Part shown: positions 8,965 to 17,269 of the stretch, in pieces
How positions within the stretch are numbered: position 1 is the stretch's first letter
Layout of the letters: each line of letters opens with the position of its first letter
Source of the DNA: Candidatus Poseidonia sp.
Lineage (GTDB): Archaea; Thermoplasmatota; Poseidoniia; Poseidoniales; Poseidoniaceae
DNA length: 42,916 nt
Direction of reading: 5' to 3'
NCBI GenBank assembly: GCA_030827745.1
Contig: JAURDW010000010.1
Span: 1-42,916, forward strand
The notes under the pieces: model-generated
Databases searched by the model: none
What the model was told of the DNA's origin: nothing
Seen by the model: the letters and a program-made list of their open reading frames with translations, nothing else
Translations under genes and position numbers: made by a program

Positions 8965-10548
8965 TCAATTTCCCCAACGACGGATGTGCGGGATGAGTTC
9001 CCTCAATTCATCGCTGGAGTAGACGCGGTTCGAACTCACGAGTTCGACCAATCGGGGTTCGCGGACCATTTGCATGATCTCTGCGGGGGACTTGCGCGCA
9101 AAATCGTCGCGCGTCAGGTCGTTGAAGTTGCGGACCTTGGCGAGGAAAGCCTCACGGGTCCGCCGTTGGTATTGAGAAGGGTCCAATTTGGAAGGACGTT
9201 CTCGGAATCGGGTCAAGTCAAACACATGACGCCAATTCTCTTTCTCTGGCACCACCATGATGGCGATGGCGAGGAGAGCGAACAAATTGAGGATGATAAG
9301 CCACTTGAGGACTCCATCGCTCGTGAGCAAGACGATGGCGCCCATGGCTTCCGTGAACGGCATCGAAAGGGTGCTTGAAACGTGCCGGCTTTCGTCGAAC
9401 ACGATGTTGAACGCCCCGGTGTTGCGAGAGACGGTAGCAGACAAATCTTCGTTGTCAAACTCCATCATATCGTTGATGAGCGCCGTGAAGAAGAATTCGT
9501 TTCCTCTCCAAGTGGTGTCACCCAGTCCTTTGTTCAGGCCTTCGGAATCGGTGTCCCAACACATGTGGCCGTTCTGAATGTACAACTCGGAGTCGCACTG
9601 TTCCTTGCCGGTTTCCTCTGCGACGGCTTGGTCCCAAAGGTGGTTGGCGAGGACAGAATGGTCCGAAACGAAGACAATACTTCCCGTTGCGCTGATTTCG
9701 CCGATGTCACCGCCTTTTGCGATCTTGCGCTGGTCAAGGACCTCTTGTCCAGGGTAATCAATGCGGATGATAAGACCGGTCTCGCCTTCACCGAGGGTGG
9801 GATTGGATTCGCCTTTGCCTGCGTCGATTTCGGCGGAGGTGGAAGCCGCAGCAAGAACATGAATTTGCCGTTTGGTGTCGGCTTGGTCGTCGAGGACTTG
9901 GATGGCCGTGGGACGGTGGAAGAGCACCGGTGTGCGACAATTGGCGACCGATTGTTGGCTTACGTCGTCTTCAGAGCAGGGGACGGCCTTTTCCTCGCCC
10001 ATGGCGTCAACGCCTCGGGTGATGCCGGCAACCGCCCATATCTTTCGAGTATCGGGAGAAACCCGAGTCCCGTCGTCTGCGGTGACCTCGTAATAGCGGC
10101 CGGTGTTGATGTCGTCCCGGATGGGGGAATCAAAGTATTTCACGCCAAATTCCTCAGCGACGAGTTGGGCGTTGGTCGAGTTGGAGGCGAGGATCACCTT
10201 TCCAGCGCGTTCGGTGACAAAGTCGTGGAGGGCTGCGGCCTCAGCGGCGTCAAACGGCTTCTCTGGAGCTGCGATGACCAGCAAGGTGCGGTGCGGGTTT
10301 TGCCAGTCGTTGACCAGCATGGGCGTGGACATCGTGTTGGCGACGTTGAAACTCTGGTCGTCGAGCGTGGACCGCATGAGCGTGAGTTGTTGTTCAGAAT
10401 ACTCATCGTCGTTCTGGTAAGGGGAAAAGACCGTGGTTTTGCCGGCCGAGACAACGGCGATCACCAGGGTTGAAAGGGCAACGGAGGCTACGAGACCAAT
10501 CATGAGCCAGGCTTCGAGGCTCAATCCCGATTTGTTTGCGTCCGCCAT
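8965..10548 (-). CDS. Membrane-anchored DUF4350-like protein
   Basis: A 527-aa protein with an N-terminal membrane segment (about 13-36), a large domain outside or inside the membrane, a second membrane segment near residues 420-445 (WLIILNLFALLAIAIMVV), and a polar C-terminal ~80 residues rich in Arg. The region around RTLLVIAAPEKPFDAAEAAA, followed by a 'FDSPIRDD' stretch, resembles DUF4350, whose members lie beside MoxR/DUF58 genes and look like modified class I glutamine amidotransferase folds without catalysis. A ggaggagag ribosome site precedes the ATG. It is 17 bp upstream of MoxR and heads this module after a 176-bp spacer. Confidence 0.75.
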   Translation of the reverse strand: MADANKSGLSLEAWLMIGLVASVALSTLVIAVVSAGKTTVFSPYQNDDEYSEQQLTLMRSTLDDQSFNVANTMSTPMLVNDWQNPHRTLLVIAAPEKPFDAAEAAALHDFVTERAGKVILASNSTNAQLVAEEFGVKYFDSPIRDDINTGRYYEVTADDGTRVSPDTRKIWAVAGITRGVDAMGEEKAVPCSEDDVSQQSVANCRTPVLFHRPTAIQVLDDQADTKRQIHVLAAASTSAEIDAGKGESNPTLGEGETGLIIRIDYPGQEVLDQRKIAKGGDIGEISATGSIVFVSDHSVLANHLWDQAVAEETGKEQCDSELYIQNGHMCWDTDSEGLNKGLGDTTWRGNEFFFTALINDMMEFDNEDLSATVSRNTGAFNIVFDESRHVSSTLSMPFTEAMGAIVLLTSDGVLKWLIILNLFALLAIAIMVVPEKENWRHVFDLTRFRERPSKLDPSQYQRRTREAFLAKVRNFNDLTRDDFARKSPAEIMQMVREPRLVELVSSNRVYSSDELRELIPHIRRWGN

Positions 10549-10724
10549 AGTCTCTCCTCCAGTTGTCGATGCAAAACGACAGATTTACATCCTTCGGAGA
10601 CACATTCCACACATAATAGTTGCTCAGCCTTGGGCAGGGCATCATGAGCGTTTTCCGTCCATAGCGGCGTTCCTTGGGTTCCGGAGAACGGCCAAAAATA
10701 TCCAAAAATTACATTCTTCCTGCA
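10549..10724. other. Spacer between secreted-protein and DUF4350 genes
   Basis: This 176-bp spacer separates two minus-strand genes. It contains no coding frame of note. It is AT-richer than its surroundings, and probably holds the terminator of the upstream gene and a promoter for the DUF4350-MoxR-DUF58 module. No clear BRE/TATA pair could be fixed. Confidence 0.5.
10688..10713 (-). terminator. Candidate oligo-T terminator
   Basis: Read on the minus strand, just after the stop at 10725, there are two T5 runs separated by GGATA (ATTTTTGGATATTTTTGG). Archaeal RNA polymerase stops at such oligo-T tracts without a hairpin. The position right after a gene and before a 140-bp leader fits a terminator, but this is by pattern only. 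Confidence 0.4.
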
Positions 10725-11675
10725 TTAAGCATCAAAACGGCGACGGTGGAGGAACAGCAAGAACGCCATCACCACCGTTGCAAACGTGTCCAAGCCGCTG
10801 AACCAAGAAAGTGTCTCGCTGGACGAGGATGGGTCTTCATCGTCATCGCTTGTATCCGGCACGGAAGTGTCCACTTTGGGAGCCTTCACCGCCACGTCCA
10901 TGGTGCTGGACCGTTGGTTGTTGTCCCCTTCGGATTCAACGGAAACCGAGACTTCACAAGTTCGTTCTTGATGGCTGCTGGTCGCTTCGAGGCGGAGAGT
11001 GAAGACAGCAGCATTGTCGCCGTTGGCGTTGGTGACTGGGACAACGCTGTCCTCAAGCTGGTCCAAGCCTTCGACCGAAAGATGAGGGCAACTGCGGACG
11101 GTGGCCTCCCCGAGGGTGATGGCGTCTTGGGTGTTGCCCATGTTTTTGACTTCGAGTGTAAACTCGACCCATGAACCAGCAAAGAGCGTCTCTGTGGGGG
11201 GTGTGAGGTCAGGCAGGAGGCGGTACATTCGAGGGACAGTAACATCCGCCGACACCTCTTGGCTACGCAAGGTTGAACTCCCCACCTGCTCTTCTGCGAG
11301 AACCGTGAGTTCAATTTTGGAACTCGGCGAGAAGGCCCGAACCTCTTCAGCGGAGCCTCCCTCGATGTTGATGGTGAAGGTCTCGTTGGTGTTCCCCGAG
11401 ACAGAAACACTTTCTGGACCGTCAAAGGTGAACGGGCCGTCCTCATCGTAGTCGTAGGTGATGGCAAGGTTCAACTCACCAAGTCCCTCGTTGTTCACAA
11501 AAAACACCAACGAACCGGTCAGATCCCAATCGTCTTCCAACTCCACGACGTATTTTGGGTCAACATCGGTAACCCACCCCATTTCCCAAGATGGGCCTTG
11601 CATCCCCTGGCCTGCGACGGGGTACGAGGTGAGCAGAAGGGCGAGCGCCAAAACCACGGGAATGGCTCGTCGCAT
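10725..11675 (-). CDS. Secreted, membrane-anchored protein with CARDB-like domains
   Basis: A 316-aa protein from the ATG at 11675; a GTG at 11684 is also possible. It has a signal peptide (RRAIPVVLALALLLTSYPVAG), then two beta-rich regions of the kind seen in CARDB/NPCBM-like archaeal surface proteins: the first about residues 30-140, the second from about 155 with WVEFTLEVKNMGNTQDAITL. A Ser/Asp-rich linker follows, then a single C-terminal membrane segment ending in LHRRRFDA, an archaeal anchor layout. The start overlaps the context of the previous stop (TGAGATG), so it is translationally coupled to the FAD subunit gene. Function is unknown; it may be an adhesin or a scaffold. Confidence 0.75.
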   Translation of the reverse strand: MRRAIPVVLALALLLTSYPVAGQGMQGPSWEMGWVTDVDPKYVVELEDDWDLTGSLVFFVNNEGLGELNLAITYDYDEDGPFTFDGPESVSVSGNTNETFTINIEGGSAEEVRAFSPSSKIELTVLAEEQVGSSTLRSQEVSADVTVPRMYRLLPDLTPPTETLFAGSWVEFTLEVKNMGNTQDAITLGEATVRSCPHLSVEGLDQLEDSVVPVTNANGDNAAVFTLRLEATSSHQERTCEVSVSVESEGDNNQRSSTMDVAVKAPKVDTSVPDTSDDDEDPSSSSETLSWFSGLDTFATVVMAFLLFLHRRRFDA

Positions 11676-11676
11676 C

Positions 11677-12645
11677 TCACTCACCCATCAACGCCTTGAC
11701 GGCTCGTTTGGTGAGGGTTCTCACCATTGAACGGCGGTAACGAGGGGGGAGAGCCGTGTTGTTCACGGGTTTCACGGCCTTGTGGACGGCTTTGGCAAGG
11801 GCACTACCATTCATGCCGTCGGTTTGGAGCACCTGCGCCACTTCTTCTGCGTGGAGACGCGGTATGGACTCAAGGGCGGTGCTGGCGAGAGCGAGCGATT
11901 CGGGCTGACCTTGAATCCACGAGGCTGCGATGCCGGCCTCGGGGAAATCCCACGAATCGCGAACACGGAGTTTTTGATAGGAACCGGTCCTTTCAAGCGC
12001 CGTTTCGGGAAGGACGACCTTGAGCAAGAATTCACCTTCCTCCAGGACGTTCTTCTTCATACCGTCGAGGGCGTAAAACTCGTGAAGCGGGAGGGTGCGT
12101 TCGCCCTTGGGGCCAACCAACACCACTTCGGCACCAAGGACCATGAAATTGGGGGCGAGATCGCCCTGGTAGGTGGCCACGCAGAGCGTGTTTTGGTTGG
12201 GAATCACTCGGCAATCCGCACCTGTACCGCAATCGGCCTTGTGGCACCAGTCAATGGAACGCCGCCAATCTTCGCCCTGGTTGTACCAGAAGCAACGGGT
12301 GTCGAGGCAAAGGTTGCCGCCGACCGTCGCACTCTTCCGAATCAAAGAAGAGGCAACTTTCGCAGCCGCCTCGGCCAGCAGTGGATGGACGCCGTTGGCC
12401 ACGGTCAGGGAGGCAAGGGGAACCATGCATCCGATTTCCAATGGACTGAGCGCGTGGGCGCTTTCAATGCCGGCGAGGGAAATAACATGAGGTTTCGGAT
12501 TGATGTGCCATTTGTAATTGGGCAAGACATCGGTGCCGCCAGCGACCCAATCAAAGGCTTCCCCTGCCTCCAGCAACGAAGCAGCGAGCGCGACAGCGTC
12601 TTCCACACTGGCCGGGTGATGCAGTTCGAAAGGTGGCATCAGCAT
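11677..12645 (-). CDS. Molybdenum hydroxylase FAD subunit with extra 4Fe-4S loop (HcrB-like)
   Basis: FAD-binding subunit of a xanthine dehydrogenase-family enzyme, 322 aa. The FAD motifs are AGGTDVLPNYK (about 35-45) and TVGGNLCLDTRC (107-118). The stretch after this carries Cys118, Cys134, Cys145 and Cys155. These align with the four Cys that bind a [4Fe-4S] cluster in 4-hydroxybenzoyl-CoA reductase HcrB (Cys122, 138, 146 and 155 as I recall); surrounding residues (DTRCxxYNQ, WRRS, CHK, CRV, CVATYQGDLAP) also match. Ordinary xanthine dehydrogenase or CO dehydrogenase FAD subunits lack this loop. The enzyme is therefore closer to 4-hydroxybenzoyl-CoA reductase or a related dehydroxylase, but the substrate is not proven. 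Confidence 0.87.
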   Translation of the reverse strand: MLMPPFELHHPASVEDAVALAASLLEAGEAFDWVAGGTDVLPNYKWHINPKPHVISLAGIESAHALSPLEIGCMVPLASLTVANGVHPLLAEAAAKVASSLIRKSATVGGNLCLDTRCFWYNQGEDWRRSIDWCHKADCGTGADCRVIPNQNTLCVATYQGDLAPNFMVLGAEVVLVGPKGERTLPLHEFYALDGMKKNVLEEGEFLLKVVLPETALERTGSYQKLRVRDSWDFPEAGIAASWIQGQPESLALASTALESIPRLHAEEVAQVLQTDGMNGSALAKAVHKAVKPVNNTALPPRYRRSMVRTLTKRAVKALMGE

Positions 12646-15455
12646 CAGGCATCATCCTCCATGTGGCGCTGTTCTTTCTTCAGCCAAGCGCGTCCCGCGA
12701 AACCCAACTCAGCAAGTTGTTCGGGCAACGGCTCGTCGGCCTCGCGCCAACCCTCGACTTGATCGGCCAACGGCCTGTCAGGGTCAAAACCGAACAAGAC
12801 CCCGTTCACATAGGCCGAGGTGTCCTCGCTGCGCTGGCGCAAACGGTCACGCTCTCGGTGGGATTCCCCCCGGGCTTTGAGCGTGGCTTGTAAGGTCCCG
12901 TGCTGCAGGCGTGGAGATGGAAGGTCAAGCGGGTCCTCAAGACCTGTTTTCTTCAGGTGTTTTTCGATACCGTTGTAGACAACGTCGGGGGTCAGGGGCA
13001 AGTCCCGTAGTCGAATGCCAATGGCGTCGTAGACCGCGTTGACAACCGCTGGAAGGATGGGGAGGAGGGGGCCTTCGCCGGCTTCCTTTGCGCCAAATGG
13101 CCCCTCGGGGTCGCTCGATTCGACGATGATGGCTTCGACGTGGGGCATTTCATGCACGGAAGGGATCTTGTATTCCAGCAAGTTTGCATTTTGAAGGTGG
13201 CCGGTTCGGCCGTACACCATTTTTTCGGTGAGAACTTGGCCCAAGCCCATGTGGCACGAGCCAATGATTTGGCCTTTGACCGCCAAGGGATTCAGCGCCT
13301 TGCCGCAATCGTGGGCCGCCCAAACATTGGTGCAGGAAACCAAGCCAGTTTCCACGTCAACGTCAACCTCAGCCACATAGGCCGAGAAGGAGTAGGCGGG
13401 TGCAAGGCCCGCAGCTGCTCCTTTGTGGACACCGCCCATGGGAGGGGAGCGGTAAGCCCCCCGCGCAATGAGGGCGCCTTTGTCCTCTTGCGCTTTGTGC
13501 AGGGCTTCAAGGTACGACACGCCGATGGAAGGGTCGTGCTTGTAGTAGATGCGCCGGTCGTTCAAAACCAGCACGTTGGGGTGATACCCTAACATCTGCC
13601 AGGCTGCATTGAGCAACTGGTCCCGAATCTCAATCGCTGCACGGATGGCTGCGTTGGCGTTCATGAACGTCACTCGACTCGAATAGGAACCGAGGTCGAC
13701 AGGACTCGTGTCGCTTTCGTGGCTTCGGACGTGAATCATCTCCACCGGGAGGGCCAAGACCTCAGAGACCACCTGAGCCACGGCGGTGGTGGAGCCTTGA
13801 CCGATGTCGGCAGCGCCGGTGTGAACCGTGACTCCCCCGTCCATGTCAACTTGGATATGAACGGTGGCATGAGGGAAATTCTTCGGGTCCCAATGGATGG
13901 GAAGGCCCGAGCCTGAAATAAAGAAACCGCAACCGATACCAATGCCCTTCCCGAGGGGCAGTTGGCGGAATTTCTCGTCCCAGTTTGAACCTTCTCGCAC
14001 CCGTTCAAGCGCTTCACGCATCCCGTTGGACGTGATTCGGAAGCCGCTGATGGTTCGGCTGTGGGGTGGGAGGAGATTGGCCAAGCGAAGGTCAATAGGG
14101 TCCACCTGCATGCTCTCGGCCATCTCGTCCAATCCGACCTCGACGGCGCATCGGGTGTTGACCGCACCGTGCCCTCGCATGGCTCCCGAAGCGGGTTTGT
14201 TGGTCCACACACGAGCGCCCGTGTAATGGAATGAACCGAGTTCGTACGGTGCGGTGGCTAAAACCCCGTTGTAGTACGAAGTAACGTGGCCAAAAGAGGC
14301 AAAGCCTCCACCGTCAATCAGGGCGTCGATATCAAAGCTGGAGATGCGGCCTTCCTCGTCCGCCGTCATCTTGACGTCGATGTGACTGGGATGTCGGCCT
14401 CGGTTGATCCAGTACACCTCCTCCCGGTCGAACGTGATTCGAACCGGCTTTCCAGAACTTCGGGCCAGAAGGGCAGCGCACATCTCGTGAGGGAACGGGT
14501 CGGATTTCCCGCCAAAGCCGCCACCGACGAACGTGCGGATGACGTTGATTTGATGCATGGGGACATCAAGAACCGTTGAGAGAGCCCGGTGGGTGTAGTG
14601 AGGCACCTGTTGGGGCGTGTAGAGTTGCAAGCGACCGTTCGGGTCCCAGTGAGCCACCACGGCGTGGGGTTCGGTGAACCCGTGGTGGACGCCTAACATC
14701 GTCCACGAGCCATGGGAGGCTGCGTGAGGATTGTTGACCAAGGAACGGTCGCCAAACTCTTGAAACACACGCTTTTGCACGTTGGTGCGCGCAAGGTGGT
14801 ACTTTCCGCGCCAATGGATGGGCTCATCATGGTCCTCTAGACCTTCTTTCGGGTCAAAGACGGGCTCCAAAACCTCCCACTCAATTTCAAACAACGAAAG
14901 CGCCTCAATGGCGGTCGCTTCGTCAACGGCAGCAACGCAGGCCACCAAATCGCCGACGTGACGAACTTTTTCCACCGCCATCGCGTGTTCATCCTTAGTC
15001 ACCGGGAGCACACCGAAACGGTTGGGTGCATCTTGACCTGTCGCAACGGCAACAACACCTGGGAGCGCTTCAACCTTGGAAGTATCAATCGATTTAATCC
15101 GAGCGTAATGATGAGGCGAGCGAAGGATTTTCCCAATCAACTCACCGGGAAGTCGAACATCATCACCGTACCAAGCCTGACCGGTGACTTTCGCATTCGA
15201 ATCGACCAGCGGCATCGCCTTCCCGACGGAAGTTCCGGTCCTCGCACGGTCGTGGATGTGGTCACCTGCCGGTTTGGGCTCCCTTCCACCGACGGTTTCG
15301 GGAATGAAATCCAGGTCTCTTGGGCGCATGGATGGGTCCGACCCGCCTGAGCCAGGTGGAGGGAAAGATTGCTTCCCAGCAACGCGCTTGCCGTCCTTTC
15401 GGATTTCGGCGGACGACGCGCCCGGTTGCTGTTTGTACGACCCCATGGTGATCAC
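12645..15455 (-). CDS. Molybdenum hydroxylase large (Moco) subunit
   Basis: Catalytic subunit holding molybdopterin cytosine dinucleotide, 936 aa from the GTG at 15455 (933 from an ATG at 15446). Family motifs: FVGGGFGGK, GAMRGHGAVN, ADIGQGSTTAVAQV, AAHDCGKALNP, and the C-terminal GAKEAGEGP with the catalytic Glu. The core aligns with HcrA/XdhA-type subunits of about 770 aa. An N-terminal stretch of ~75 residues and a C-terminal one of ~90 polar residues are extra. There is no AYRCSF-type loop of CO dehydrogenase. It overlaps the small subunit gene by 4 bp and meets the FAD subunit gene, so the three genes form one tight operon. Confidence 0.9.
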   Translation of the reverse strand: MITMGSYKQQPGASSAEIRKDGKRVAGKQSFPPPGSGGSDPSMRPRDLDFIPETVGGREPKPAGDHIHDRARTGTSVGKAMPLVDSNAKVTGQAWYGDDVRLPGELIGKILRSPHHYARIKSIDTSKVEALPGVVAVATGQDAPNRFGVLPVTKDEHAMAVEKVRHVGDLVACVAAVDEATAIEALSLFEIEWEVLEPVFDPKEGLEDHDEPIHWRGKYHLARTNVQKRVFQEFGDRSLVNNPHAASHGSWTMLGVHHGFTEPHAVVAHWDPNGRLQLYTPQQVPHYTHRALSTVLDVPMHQINVIRTFVGGGFGGKSDPFPHEMCAALLARSSGKPVRITFDREEVYWINRGRHPSHIDVKMTADEEGRISSFDIDALIDGGGFASFGHVTSYYNGVLATAPYELGSFHYTGARVWTNKPASGAMRGHGAVNTRCAVEVGLDEMAESMQVDPIDLRLANLLPPHSRTISGFRITSNGMREALERVREGSNWDEKFRQLPLGKGIGIGCGFFISGSGLPIHWDPKNFPHATVHIQVDMDGGVTVHTGAADIGQGSTTAVAQVVSEVLALPVEMIHVRSHESDTSPVDLGSYSSRVTFMNANAAIRAAIEIRDQLLNAAWQMLGYHPNVLVLNDRRIYYKHDPSIGVSYLEALHKAQEDKGALIARGAYRSPPMGGVHKGAAAGLAPAYSFSAYVAEVDVDVETGLVSCTNVWAAHDCGKALNPLAVKGQIIGSCHMGLGQVLTEKMVYGRTGHLQNANLLEYKIPSVHEMPHVEAIIVESSDPEGPFGAKEAGEGPLLPILPAVVNAVYDAIGIRLRDLPLTPDVVYNGIEKHLKKTGLEDPLDLPSPRLQHGTLQATLKARGESHRERDRLRQRSEDTSAYVNGVLFGFDPDRPLADQVEGWREADEPLPEQLAELGFAGRAWLKKEQRHMEDDA

Positions 15456-16054
15456 TTCGCATGGCCGGGAGGCATGGTGGGCTCTTCGGGCCCGGAGGGG
15501 TGCGGGTCGGGATGAGGCGAACTGGCCGGCTCGGCACCCTCTACCTCGCCCCGGTGAATGGCAGCGGCTGCCTCAATGGCATCGATGATTTGCTGATAAC
15601 CCGTGCACCGGCAGAGGTTGCCTTCAATCGCCGTCGCGATTTCGTCTCGTGAAGGTGAATCGTTTTCGTTCAGAAGGGCTTGTGAAGCCACCAAGAACCC
15701 TGGCGTGCAAAATCCACATTGCGAGCCGCCGTGCGTCGCAAAGCAGGTTTGAATCGGAGCGAGGTGAGCCCCGTTGGACAAGCCCTCAACCGTGATGATT
15801 TCGGCACCTTCAACCTGACCGGCGAGGGTGAGGCACGAGAGTTTCGGAACACCGTTTATCATCACTGTGCAACATCCGCAGGTCCCCAGATCGCAGCCAC
15901 GTTTGACACCAAGTGTTCCGACTTTGTCACGCAAAACGTCCAACAAAACCGCATTGCTTGGCGCCAAGACCTCAACGGGCGTTCCGTTCACCTTTGCAGA
16001 CCAAGGTTGGCCCTTTGGCGTGGGTATCATGGATACGTGTTCCTTGCCCACCAT
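15452..16054 (-). CDS. Molybdenum hydroxylase 2Fe-2S subunit
   Basis: Electron-transfer subunit with two [2Fe-2S] clusters, 200 aa. The ferredoxin-like N-domain has Cys54, Cys59, Cys62 and Cys74 (CDLGTCGCC then Cys after 11 residues). The C-domain has CGFC (113, 116) and CRC (148, 150) separated by 31 residues, the exact family spacing. The last ~35 residues are Pro, Glu and Ser rich and are an addition to the usual length of about 160. It is the first gene of the molybdenum hydroxylase operon and overlaps the large subunit gene by 4 bp. Confidence 0.93.
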   Translation of the reverse strand: MVGKEHVSMIPTPKGQPWSAKVNGTPVEVLAPSNAVLLDVLRDKVGTLGVKRGCDLGTCGCCTVMINGVPKLSCLTLAGQVEGAEIITVEGLSNGAHLAPIQTCFATHGGSQCGFCTPGFLVASQALLNENDSPSRDEIATAIEGNLCRCTGYQQIIDAIEAAAAIHRGEVEGAEPASSPHPDPHPSGPEEPTMPPGHAK

Positions 16055-16120
16055 GGTCGTCCCTGCCTCTGCCTAGGTCATTCACCCTTTGATAATTGGG
16101 GGCCAGTTGCTTCCCAATCA

Positions 16121-17200
16121 TCACTCCTCTTCTTGGAATTCACCACCAAATTTTGATTCCATCGCTTCGAGGGCGTTGCGAAGCACCAACCCGTGGTACA
16201 CTCGAATTTTTTTGCCCTTGACTTTCTTGTTGACTTCTTGCTCCAAATCCTTGAGCACATCGAGGGTTTTTGCAGTATCGATTTCGAAAAGCAGTTTACG
16301 ATATTCGTTGCGACGAGCGATGAAGAAGCCAAGGTAGACTGGAATCAAAAGAAACGGTATGACGAGCTCCTCAAACACGATTTCTGCCACACCTGACATC
16401 GAAATTTCAAACGAGTCCGTGTCGTAATCGAAACCGAAGGAACCCGGCCCAAGCCCGCCGGCGTAGAAAATACCGGTGTTGACTCCGAAATACATGGTGA
16501 ACGGCGTTTCCGTGTCGTCGTAAATATCAGAGCCTCGATCCAATTCAACTGCATCTGGCCAACCGTCGTTATCGTTGTCTTTGTCAAGGACATCGGGAAT
16601 GGTGTCTTGGTCAGCGTCGGGGGGCGTGGAGGCCGCATTAAACGGGTCGTAGAGGACGGTGCCCGAGGAAGCCGACCGCTCCATTTCGTTGCGTATGCCG
16701 TCGCCGTCGGCGTCGTCATCGTAGATATCGGGAATGAAATCACCGTCGATGTCCGAACATCCCTTCAATCGAATTTTGCTTTTCCCGTACGTGTGGGGGC
16801 AGTTGTCGGTCAACGGATGTTGCCCTTGGTCGGCATATCCGTCGCCATCGTCGTCCGACCAAATACCCGCGTCTTCGGGCCAAAGGTCCTCCTCATCAAG
16901 GGCGCCGTCACCGTCCATGTCCTCGTCGATGTCGTCACCTAAACCGTCCTGATCGAGGTCTCGGTGTTCGCTTGCATTTTCGGGAAAAGCATCGGCGCCC
17001 ATGGAGACGTTCCAATTCTCGTCGGGGTCCGACCAACCGTCCCCATCTGAATCCAAACAACCGAGGCGGTCCTCTGTGGAGTCGCCTTGGACGGCGCAGG
17101 TGGGTTCGGTTTGCGCTTGGGCATGCATCGCACCGAGAACAGAGAGAAGGAGAACGGTGGCGAGCAGAAAGGTACGATGAACCGCCACATGGCGAACCAA
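16121..17200 (-). CDS. Secreted thrombospondin type 3-repeat, membrane-anchored protein
   Basis: A protein of up to 359 aa. A signal peptide (LLATVLLLSVLGAMHAQA) is followed by about 170 residues of Asp-rich repeats such as DSDGDGWSDPDE, DLDQDGLGDDIDEDMDGDG and DADQDTIPDVLDKDNDNDG. These are thrombospondin type 3 / dockerin-like calcium-binding loops. A membrane segment lies around 283-305, and a cytoplasmic tail of ~55 residues is Lys and Glu rich and probably helical. The start codon is TTG at 17200 or GTG at 17188; the ATG between them is out of frame. Likely a cell-surface calcium-binding protein; partner unknown. It is transcribed in the same direction as the molybdenum hydroxylase genes, 66 bp before them. 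Confidence 0.82.
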   Translation of the reverse strand: MVRHVAVHRTFLLATVLLLSVLGAMHAQAQTEPTCAVQGDSTEDRLGCLDSDGDGWSDPDENWNVSMGADAFPENASEHRDLDQDGLGDDIDEDMDGDGALDEEDLWPEDAGIWSDDDGDGYADQGQHPLTDNCPHTYGKSKIRLKGCSDIDGDFIPDIYDDDADGDGIRNEMERSASSGTVLYDPFNAASTPPDADQDTIPDVLDKDNDNDGWPDAVELDRGSDIYDDTETPFTMYFGVNTGIFYAGGLGPGSFGFDYDTDSFEISMSGVAEIVFEELVIPFLLIPVYLGFFIARRNEYRKLLFEIDTAKTLDVLKDLEQEVNKKVKGKKIRVYHGLVLRNALEAMESKFGGEFQEEE

Positions 17201-17269
17201 CCGACCCTTCCTAATGGCTTTTTTTCAACTGCAAAACAGGAGGAAGGTTTGAATAGGGAACAGTATCAA

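Noticed and set aside
8129-9022. A 297-residue open frame on the + strand opposite MoxR
   Set aside because: It lies fully antisense to a clear MoxR gene, has a Gly/Arg/Cys-rich composition from the repeat tract and has no family features.
9382-10473. A 363-residue open frame on the + strand
   Set aside because: Antisense shadow of the DUF4350-like gene; no ribosome site or domain, and the minus-strand protein has sensible membrane segments.
10549-10724. Possible tRNA or small RNA gene
   Set aside because: No cloverleaf, T-arm GTTCRA or CCA-type end could be found on either strand.
11782-12762. A 326-residue + strand frame opposite the FAD subunit
   Set aside because: Antisense shadow; the minus-strand protein has all FAD and Cys motifs.
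16400-17050. Repeated GTC/CCGTC-rich DNA, considered as a tandem or CRISPR-like array
   Set aside because: The repeats encode Asp-rich calcium loops of varied spacing with no constant repeat and spacer; it is protein-level repetition.
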